From Paludibacter sp. UBA5753 (lineage in GTDB: Bacteria; Bacteroidota; Bacteroidia; Bacteroidales; Paludibacteraceae), in NCBI GenBank assembly GCA_002427615.1, contig DIFH01000137.1, forward strand, positions 47,508 through 79,689: 32,182 nt of DNA. Direction: 5' to 3'. The position numbers were made by a program, and so were the translations under genes. Each line of letters opens with the position of its first letter. The first letter of the stretch is position 1. The notes under the pieces were generated by a model that did no database searches, had not been told where the DNA came from, and saw only the letters and a list, made by a program, of their open reading frames with translations. Positions 8,276 to 14,307 of the stretch are shown one piece after another.

Positions 8276-9667
8276 TCAATAACCAAGTATTTTCAACATC
8301 GACTTATAACTTTGTTCTTTTGCAAATAATTTTGTAAAGTACTCTCCATCTTCATCTTTATCGATAACAACAAGTTTCGGAGCCGGGATTAAACAATGTT
8401 GAATTCCCCCGAAACCACTCAACGATTCCTGATACGCACCGGTATGAAAAAATCCAATATATTGCTCTCTGTCTTCCTGCATTTTAGGCAAGAATATAGC
8501 ATTAGAATGGACTTCGGCATTATAAAAATCTTCACTATCGCAAGTCAAACCGCCCAGGTTGACACGTTCATATTCAGAATCCCAGTTATTTATAGCCAAG
8601 AAAACATAACGCTGATTAATAGCCCAGGTATCGGGTAGCGTAGTCATAAACGAACTGTCGATCATATTCCACAACTCCCGATCGTTCTGTTTCTTTTGAT
8701 TCACAATTGAATATAACATGGCGCCACTTTCGCCTACTGTATATGAACCAAACTCCGTAAAAATATGCGGTTCAGGCACACCATTTTGTGAACAGATGGT
8801 TTTTACTTGCGCCACTATTTCTTCGGCAATATATTCATAGTCGTATGTCATGTCCAAATGAGTTTGAATAGGGAATCCTCCACCTATATTTAAACTATCC
8901 AACTCTGGACATTTCTTTTTCAATTCACAATATAGATTAACTGCTTTGTTAAGTTCATTCCAGTAATAAGCAGTATCCTTAACTCCGGTATTGATAAAAA
9001 AATGAAGCATTTTCAATTCAACCATCGGATTAGCTGAAATATGCTTTGTATAATAAGGAATAATATCATTGTAACGGATTCCCAATCTTGAAGTATAGAA
9101 ATCAAATTTAGGTTCTTCTTCAGCGGCAATCCTGATTCCAACTTTGAATTTCATATCAAAGTCCTTCAGCAATAAATCTAATTCAGATTTATTATCAAGT
9201 ATTGGAACTACATTACTAAATCCTTGACGCATTAAGTTTTGAATATTCTCGACATACTGGGGACGTTTAAATCCATTACATATAACATAAGTATCAGGTT
9301 TAAGTAAGCCTTGTTCGTACAAGGATTCCATTATATTGATATCAAAAGCAGAAGATGTCTCTATATGAACACCATGTTTAAGCACTTCCTCCATTACAAA
9401 GGAGAAATGTGAACTTTTCGTGCAATAGCAATAATTATAATCGCCATTGTAATCTACTTTAGCCATTGCCACGTTAAACATTCGCCTTGCCTTCTGTATA
9501 TTTTGAGCTATTTTAGGCAAATAAGCAATGCGCAATGGCGTTCCATATTGCTTAATAATATCCATCAAAGGAACTCCGCACCAATCCAAATCGTTTTCGT
9601 TTAAACTAAACTCATCATTCGGGAATTCAAATGTTTGTTCAATAAGGTCTTTGTACTTATTTTTCAT
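8276..9667 (-). CDS. speA: Short PLP-dependent arginine decarboxylase-like enzyme (fold type III)
   Basis: The 463-residue protein is a fold-type III PLP decarboxylase of the ornithine/diaminopimelate/arginine group. Lys84 in YCYCTKSSHF is the expected Schiff-base lysine. Other landmarks are LHFFINTG (221-228), GGGFP (262-266), TEFGS (304-308), LTCDSED with Cys376 at the position of the active-site Cys, and GAYQES (410-415). Biosynthetic SpeA of E. coli is about 650 residues; this lacks its extra domains and belongs to the short form common in Bacteroidota, usually annotated as arginine decarboxylase. It would make agmatine for polyamine synthesis in the cytoplasm. HFFINTG and TEFGS differ from the HFHIGS and E(S/P)GR of classical members, so substrate specificity is inferred. 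It is monocistronic, with a promoter about 105 bases upstream. Confidence 0.85.
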   Translation of the reverse strand: MKNKYKDLIEQTFEFPNDEFSLNENDLDWCGVPLMDIIKQYGTPLRIAYLPKIAQNIQKARRMFNVAMAKVDYNGDYNYCYCTKSSHFSFVMEEVLKHGVHIETSSAFDINIMESLYEQGLLKPDTYVICNGFKRPQYVENIQNLMRQGFSNVVPILDNKSELDLLLKDFDMKFKVGIRIAAEEEPKFDFYTSRLGIRYNDIIPYYTKHISANPMVELKMLHFFINTGVKDTAYYWNELNKAVNLYCELKKKCPELDSLNIGGGFPIQTHLDMTYDYEYIAEEIVAQVKTICSQNGVPEPHIFTEFGSYTVGESGAMLYSIVNQKKQNDRELWNMIDSSFMTTLPDTWAINQRYVFLAINNWDSEYERVNLGGLTCDSEDFYNAEVHSNAIFLPKMQEDREQYIGFFHTGAYQESLSGFGGIQHCLIPAPKLVVIDKDEDGEYFTKLFAKEQSYKSMLKILGY

Positions 9668-9773
9668 ATAATTATTTCAAATTAGATATTTTCTTTAAAT
9701 CCATCTTATTTAGTTACCCATATTCTTTATCATCTAAATTACTTAGATTTTGTTTTTCATCCGAAAAAGAGTG

Positions 9774-9781
9774 CAAAAGTA
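9774..9781 (-). promoter_or_regulatory. -7 box of the decarboxylase promoter
   Basis: Read on the minus strand: TACTTTTGC, a full match to TAnnTTTG followed by C. The leader to the ATG at 9667 would be about 100 bases and includes the small palindrome at 9732-9748. No clear -33 element. Confidence 0.5.
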
Positions 9782-10238
9782 ATCATTTTATTTTACATTA
9801 TCTTTCTCTCATTATGTTTTTAACGTCTAAACTTGGTTAATTTTACAACAAAATTACTTCATCGAGCAGGAAACCCGATTATCAGACAAAGCCGGTAAAA
9901 CTATGTCGGCAATAAGGAAGTAACTTTAGACTTAATACGAACTCGGCAATACAAAAAAAATAAAATGGCAACCTGCATTCGGAATATCATATCGGTTGAT
10001 AATGGTATAGACACCGGTTCAACACTCGAAGACAGTAACATCGAACATTGAATATTGAAATGCAGAGATTTATACGCTGAATTCCATGAAATAATGGTGT
10101 AATATTCTCTTTAAAACCATTGTTAATTAGTGTTTGCAAGTAAGCATCAATCATCGGCTTGGTCGAATATTGAAGGAAGCAACAGCAAAATTTTCAAAAT
10201 ATCTACCGGAAACAATTCTTTTATTTTAATAATTTATT

Positions 10239-10246
10239 TATTTTTG
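10239..10246 (+). promoter_or_regulatory. -7 box of the small barrel protein promoter
   Basis: TATTTTTGC on the plus strand, 53 bases before the ATG at 10300. It fits TAnnTTTG, though the surroundings are AT-rich and the -33 region has no clear TTTG. Confidence 0.4.
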
Positions 10247-10299
10247 CACCTACACAAAAGAATATATTATTTTTCGAGTATTAATTAAATTACTTACGT

Positions 10300-10749
10300 A
10301 TGAAAAAAATTATTTTCACGCTTGCTTTTGTAGTAAGCATGATTGGTGCAGTAAGCGCCCAAGTTGATGGTAAAGCCATTGGTCTTCGCTTTGGTGGAGT
10401 TTCAGGTTTAGGCGCTGAGATTTCTTATCAACATCCACTCAGTGATGTAAATCGGTTGGAATTAGATCTTGGGTTAAATGACTGGGGAACAGGGCTCAGT
10501 GGAATCTATCAATGGGTTTGGGATTTATCGGCTCTTTCCGATGGTTTTAATTGGTATGCCGGCGTCGGTGGAACTTTAGGACTCAGCGATTCAAGTTTTG
10601 GTATTGGTATTGTGGGTCAGGTAGGTATTGAGTATAATTTCAATATTCCACTTCAACTATCATTAGATTATAGACCGACGATTTATATTCTACCTTCTTT
10701 TACGGGAGGTTATGATGGCATTTGTCTGTCTGCCCGCTACAAATTCTAA
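10300..10749 (+). CDS. Small outer-membrane beta-barrel protein
   Basis: The 149-residue precursor has a classic signal peptide, MKKIIFTLAFVVSMIGAVSA, cleaved before Gln21. The mature part of about 129 residues alternates hydrophobic and polar residues in Gly-rich strands (GLRFGGVSGLGAEISYQH, FNWYAGVGGTLGL, FGIGIVGQVGIEYNF) and ends with ARYKF, an aromatic C-terminus typical of outer-membrane barrels. The size suggests an 8-stranded barrel of the OmpA/OmpX-like type. Function cannot be read from the sequence. It has its own promoter and ends at a terminator shared with the convergent interrupted gene. Base composition is less AT-rich than its surroundings. Confidence 0.85.
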   Translation: MKKIIFTLAFVVSMIGAVSAQVDGKAIGLRFGGVSGLGAEISYQHPLSDVNRLELDLGLNDWGTGLSGIYQWVWDLSALSDGFNWYAGVGGTLGLSDSSFGIGIVGQVGIEYNFNIPLQLSLDYRPTIYILPSFTGGYDGICLSARYKF

Positions 10750-10762
10750 AATAAAATTGACT

Positions 10763-10807
10763 CGTAAAAAAAAGATTGTTTCGATAGTTGAAACAGTCTT
10801 TTTTACG
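10763..10807. terminator. Bidirectional terminator shared by the barrel gene and the interrupted operon
   Basis: Inverted repeat CGTAAAAAAAAGATTGTTTC / GAAACAGTCTTTTTTACG with a 7-base loop, one small bulge and one G-T pair, and A/T runs on both sides. It lies 13 bases after the barrel gene stop and overlaps the last codons and stop of the minus-strand small membrane protein gene. Confidence 0.8.
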
Positions 10808-11018
10808 CTCCTAAAGTCCCTAAGACCTCAAATACCAGTATTGCCGGCCAAACTAAAGCCTTCAATAATCCCAACACTCCAAGCCAAAATGTTGTAGCCT
10901 GTGAAATAAAGTAAATAGCCGCCCCAATAAGTCCAAATCCCTAAATCGCACCACCTGAAGCAGTGGCCTGATGTTTGTGATTTTCGTTCTTAAAATCTTT
11001 TTGATTTTCTTCGTTCAT
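10803..11018 (-). pseudogene. Small membrane protein gene interrupted by an in-frame UAG
   Basis: Too short and broken to appear as one open frame. From the ATG at 11018 the minus strand reads 25 codons ending ATASGGAI, then TAG (10941-10943), then 45 more codons in the same frame ending with TAA at 10803. After the stop the frame reads GFGLIGAAIYFISQATTFW, then LGVLGLLKALVWPAILVFEVL, a very hydrophobic segment that can only be a real membrane protein. I remember a widespread small protein with a GAIYGLGxIGA start to the same segment, so the TAG probably replaces a Tyr codon (TAT or TAC), a one-base change. The gene starts 5 bases after the stop of the next gene upstream, so the two form an operon. 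It is either a recent pseudogene, a sequencing error or a readthrough site. Function unknown. Confidence 0.75.
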
Positions 11019-11023
11019 GCTAA

Positions 11024-11506
11024 TTATTTTGTTTTGACAATAATAACTACATAATTCTTTCCATACGCTTTAGCACATTTCGGACAAGTTGTGTACCACA
11101 TATACCATTTTTCGATTGGAAACTCTTTCATGGCTGCATGTTTCTCAAAATCCTTACACCATTCTTCTGTTTGTTTAAAATTACCTTCGTAAACCCGACT
11201 ATAAAAAGTTCCGCTTAACAGGACGTTTTCAGCCCCAAGAATAGCCTTATCTACAGCCAGATATAAGTTCATATTCCATTTTAAAGTGTGATCGGATAAG
11301 CATAACCAATCGGGAATTTGAGCGTTGTTTTTTCCAACAAGTTTGTTCATTCTTGTCATAACAGCGCCAAAATTAACAGGCATATAAAACATGGTAAAAA
11401 CCTTGTCTTTGATAAAAGGCTTTTGATCCCAACTAAAAATCTGATCGTCCCATGGAATCGGATCGAATGGCGGTCAACATTCAATCTTTTGGTTCTGAGT
11501 ACTCAT
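11024..11506 (-). pseudogene. GyrI-like protein gene interrupted by an in-frame UGA at codon 11
   Basis: From the ATG at 11506 the minus strand reads MSTQNQKIEC, then TGA (11474-11476), then PPFDPIPWDDQIFSWDQKPF and on without a break to TAA at 11024, 160 sense codons in all. A 122-codon open frame from the Met at 11392 is the part that would survive as an ordinary ORF, but that Met lies within the first core strand. The C-terminal half has LSGTFYSRVYEGNF, resembling the YEGPY region of GyrI-like small-molecule-binding proteins, and a CPKC pair near the end. I recall intact relatives reading CCPxF where this reads C-stop-PPF, so UGA likely replaces a Cys codon. Some GyrI-like relatives are hydrolases of cyclopropane-containing toxins; this function is not shown here. 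First gene of a two-gene operon whose second gene is also interrupted. Confidence 0.75.
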
Positions 11507-11541
11507 AGTCGCTAAATTTTGGGGTTATTGATTGTTCGCCA

Positions 11542-11549
11542 CAAATTTA
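11542..11549 (-). promoter_or_regulatory. -7 box of the interrupted two-gene operon
   Basis: Read on the minus strand: TAAATTTGT, matching TAnnTTTG, 35 bases upstream of the ATG at 11506. It shows that the operon kept a promoter despite its stop codons, and supports 11506 as the original start. Confidence 0.45.
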
Positions 11550-11606
11550 GATGAAACAATTCACAGACATAAATCAAGTTTTTTATACAAATGTTTTCTA
11601 TTTATT

Positions 11607-12818
11607 TCACAAGGTAAGCAATTCAAAGTCTTTCCAAAAGTTTGGATACGATTTACTAACCACTTCGGGATATTCAACGGACAAAGGAGTTACCAACGCT
11701 GCGGGAGCAAAAGCCATGGCCATGCGATGGTCTTCGTAAGTGGCAATGCTGATGATTTCAGCCTGTTCGCAACGTTCGCCGCTCCACGCCAATTGACCTT
11801 CCGCCGGTTCGGACAAAACAAAACCAAGCTTGTGAAGTTCGTTTGTTAGTGCGACAATTCGGTCGGTTTCTTTAATTTTTAAAGACTGCAAACCGTTGAA
11901 ATTAAACGGAATGCCTTTCAAACAACAAGTAACGGCAAATGTTTGAGCCAAATCAGGTTGATCAACGAAATCGTACTCAAATGCTGAAACATTGTTTTTG
12001 GTTGCTGTAATCAAAACGCCTTCGGATTGGTATTCGGTTTTCACACCGAGTTGTTCGAAAAGTACAGCTACTTTACTGTCGCCCTGGAAACTATTTGCGT
12101 ACAATCCTTTTAGAAAAATTTCACCTTTGCCCGCTAACGACATTATTTCGTACCAATACGATGCCGCCGACCAATCGGATTCAACTTTGTACCGGATTGG
12201 TTTATAAGTTTGAGGTTTTATGGTGATTTCATTCTCCTGAAACCTGACGATAGCGCCAAACTCAGCCATCATTTTCAAGGTCATTTCAATGTACGGTTTT
12301 GAAATTATTTTCCCATCAAGAATAATTTTCAATCCGTTTTGCATATAAGGCGCAATCATCATCAATGCCGAAATATACTGACTGCTGACGCCTCCGCTCA
12401 AATGAATTTCGCCTCCGGTCAACGCGCTTCCGAAAATACGTAGTGGGGGAAATCCTTCCTTTTCCACGTATTCTATCCTTGCTCCCAGCTTGTTGAGCGC
12501 ATCCACCAGCAATTTTATGGGACGTTGCTTCATACGTTCGCTGCCTGTAATCACCCATTCGCCAACCGTTTTTGATAAAAAAGCAGTGAGAAAACGCATT
12601 GCCGTTCCGGCAGCGCCGATATCAAAAGTAGTATCGCTGGAATCCAAAGCTTTCACCATAACACGCGTATCGTCGCAATCCGAAAGATTTTCAATCTCGT
12701 AAGGGCTATATGCCAACGCATTCAGTATCAACGCGCGGTTGCTGATGCTTTTAGAAGCGGGAAGGGAAATACGAAGATTGATATTTTCGGGGGTGATATG
12801 GAGCTGTTTTGTAGTCAT
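11607..12818 (-). CDS. aroA: EPSP synthase (3-phosphoshikimate 1-carboxyvinyltransferase)
   Basis: The 403-residue enzyme joins shikimate-3-phosphate and phosphoenolpyruvate to give EPSP, the sixth step of the shikimate pathway, in the cytoplasm. Signature segments are present in order: LPASKSISNRALIL near residue 20, GAAGTAMRFLTA (the PEP-binding loop, usually GNAGT), SSQYISALMMIAPY, ESDWSAASYWYE, DQPDLAQTFAV, KIKETDRI and TYEDHRMAMAFAP. It is slightly shorter than the 427-residue E. coli protein, with loops lost between strands, as is usual in Bacteroidota. The Ala in place of Asn in GNAGT is a feature I believe is shared by the phylum. aroE of the same pathway is at 23.2 kb in this window, not adjacent. 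The upstream alcohol dehydrogenase gene is 77 bases away and might be cotranscribed. Confidence 0.95.
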   Translation of the reverse strand: MTTKQLHITPENINLRISLPASKSISNRALILNALAYSPYEIENLSDCDDTRVMVKALDSSDTTFDIGAAGTAMRFLTAFLSKTVGEWVITGSERMKQRPIKLLVDALNKLGARIEYVEKEGFPPLRIFGSALTGGEIHLSGGVSSQYISALMMIAPYMQNGLKIILDGKIISKPYIEMTLKMMAEFGAIVRFQENEITIKPQTYKPIRYKVESDWSAASYWYEIMSLAGKGEIFLKGLYANSFQGDSKVAVLFEQLGVKTEYQSEGVLITATKNNVSAFEYDFVDQPDLAQTFAVTCCLKGIPFNFNGLQSLKIKETDRIVALTNELHKLGFVLSEPAEGQLAWSGERCEQAEIISIATYEDHRMAMAFAPAALVTPLSVEYPEVVSKSYPNFWKDFELLTL

Positions 12819-12895
12819 TTACGAATTATTATTCGATACGAATTATTGATTGAAATTATTAAAATATTTTGATTCCTATTTGATTCTTATTAATC

Positions 12896-14062
12896 TTACA
12901 CCGCCAACTCATAAATCTTCCTTACATCCTCTTCGGTCAGTTTCACAAAACTTCCCAGCGTGTTTTTGCCCAATCCCATGGTTTTTACCAATACCGGGAT
13001 ATCTTCGGCTTTGGCTCCAAGTTCAGAGAAACGAACCGGCATCCCGATGGAAGCAAAAAATTGTTCCATTTTTTCAATTCCCTGGCGAGCCGTGTTTTCC
13101 GGGTTTTGGAAATCCATTTCGCAGCCCCATACACGCACGGCAAATTGTGCAAAACGTTGAATATCGTGATGCATGACGTATTTCATCCAGGCAGGGAACA
13201 TAACGGCTAATCCTGCGCCATGAGCCACATCGTACAACCCCGAAAGTTCGTGTTCCATGTTGTGCGACGACCAATCCTGATCGCGACCCACGCCACAAAT
13301 GTCGTTATGAGCAACCATGCCCGCCCACATAATGTTTGCCCGCGATTCATAATTACTTGGATCAGCAAGCGCTTTGGGCGTTTCTTTGATAATTGTCAGT
13401 AAAACTCCTTCGCAGAGGCGGTCGGTAATTTCGACGTCTTTTGTGTTGGTAAAATAACGTTCCATCACGTGCGCCATCATATCGGTAGCGCCACAAGCTG
13501 TTTGGTAATTCGGCAATGTGCAAGTCAATTCAGGATTTAGAATAGAAAAAGCCGGACGTAAAGCATCTCCATTTGCCGCACGTTTTAGCATGCCGTTTTC
13601 GTGGGTAATCACCGAACCGGCCGAACCTTCGCTTCCTGCTGCCGAAATGGTAAGAATGGTTGCAACCGGTAAAGCTTTTTCAATATTTTTTCCGGTATAA
13701 AAATCCCAAAAATCACCATCATATAATGCTCCAATGGCGATAGCCTTAGCCGAATCGATGACACTTCCACCGCCAATAGCCAAAATGAAATCAATTTTCT
13801 CGCGTTTGCAAATTCCGACACCTTCGTAAACCAATCCGCTACGTGGGTTTGGCTGAACGCCACCCAATTCCGTGAAACGAATATTTTCTACTTTCAATGA
13901 AGTTTTTACCCTGTCGAGTAAACCGCTCTTGACTACCGACCCTCCGCCAAAATGTAGTAACACATTTGTTCCGCCGAAACGTTTCACATATTTTCCTGCT
14001 TCGTTTTCACGTTCTTTACCGAAAACGAAAAATGTAGGGCTGTAAAAATTAAAGTTATTCAT
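12896..14062 (-). CDS. Iron-containing alcohol dehydrogenase, YqhD/butanol dehydrogenase type
   Basis: This 388-residue group III alcohol dehydrogenase reduces aldehydes to alcohols with NAD(P)H. The NAD(P)-binding GGGSVIDSAKA is at 97-107. Counting from the ATG at 14062, the expected metal ligands fall at Asp194, His198 (GATDMMAHVMERYF), His267 (DWSSHNMEHEL) and His281 (VAHGAG), the same numbers I know for E. coli YqhD, which supports this start over the GTG at 14080. YqhD-like enzymes detoxify short-chain aldehydes such as methylglyoxal and lipid-peroxidation products, and butanol dehydrogenases act in fermentation; the sequence cannot decide between these. No TAnnTTTG promoter is seen directly upstream, where a large inverted repeat lies within about 80 bases. 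Confidence 0.93.
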   Translation of the reverse strand: MNNFNFYSPTFFVFGKERENEAGKYVKRFGGTNVLLHFGGGSVVKSGLLDRVKTSLKVENIRFTELGGVQPNPRSGLVYEGVGICKREKIDFILAIGGGSVIDSAKAIAIGALYDGDFWDFYTGKNIEKALPVATILTISAAGSEGSAGSVITHENGMLKRAANGDALRPAFSILNPELTCTLPNYQTACGATDMMAHVMERYFTNTKDVEITDRLCEGVLLTIIKETPKALADPSNYESRANIMWAGMVAHNDICGVGRDQDWSSHNMEHELSGLYDVAHGAGLAVMFPAWMKYVMHHDIQRFAQFAVRVWGCEMDFQNPENTARQGIEKMEQFFASIGMPVRFSELGAKAEDIPVLVKTMGLGKNTLGSFVKLTEEDVRKIYELAV

Positions 14063-14137
14063 ATTGTATAAGTTAGCCACTTAAATGGGAGTTATATTAT
14101 TTTCATATAGTGTATTTAGTGCTTGAAAGAAAACTCG

Positions 14138-14260
14138 GTGTTTGATAAGAAAACGTCAAGGTCAAGGCGCACGAAACAGCAAAAACACGGAGTTTACTCT
14201 GGTAAATGAGTAGTTTTTGCTGCAAGTGCAACGCAGAAATTGGCGTTTTTTTGCAGACAC
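14138..14260. repeat. Large imperfect inverted repeat, candidate dispersed structured element
   Basis: Arms of about 49 bases face each other around a 26-base centre. The inner 10 bp are perfect: CAGCAAAAAC (14177-14186) / GTTTTTGCTG (14213-14222). Outside them, GTGTTTGATAAGAAAACGTC pairs imperfectly with GGCGTTTTTTTGCAGACAC. The centre holds a second small stem TTTAC (14193-14197) / GTAAA (14202-14206) with loop TCTG. Near-direct repeats GTGCTTGAAAGAAAACTCGG and GTGTTTGATAAGAAAACGTC precede and begin the left arm. It lies between the DUF4954 stop and the alcohol dehydrogenase start. The arms resemble intergenic repeats I have seen in several bacterial phyla, but I cannot confirm copies. Confidence 0.65.
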
Positions 14261-14307
14261 TATTTATAAAAATAAGTCTTCGTTGCCAGTACTAATCAAT
14301 TTTCCCT

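Larger units (their letters stand above)
9668..10299. other. Long intergenic region without a recognisable gene
   Basis: 632 bases between the divergent decarboxylase and small barrel genes. The left 120 bases form the decarboxylase leader, which contains a small palindrome ATCTAA-N5-TTAGAT (9732-9748). The right 60 bases hold the barrel-gene promoter. The 350 bases between are AT-rich with short open stretches only: a 28-codon frame from the ATG at 9965 and a 55-codon minus-strand frame at 9987-10154. Neither resembles a protein I know. It may be a decayed gene. Confidence 0.6.

Noticed and set aside
10803..11506. A genome-wide altered genetic code as explanation of the two stops
   Set aside because: Other clear genes in the window end with TAG (rsmD, porQ) and TGA (the 27-kb TPR gene, the barrel gene), and no other gene contains an internal stop.
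11474..11520. A selenocysteine insertion element after the UGA at codon 11
   Set aside because: Only a weak bulged hairpin is possible at the required distance, and the adjacent gene has a UAG that cannot be explained by selenocysteine.
12820..12847. Direct repeat TACGAATTATT upstream of aroA
   Set aside because: Two 11-base copies in very AT-rich DNA; no symmetry or known site.
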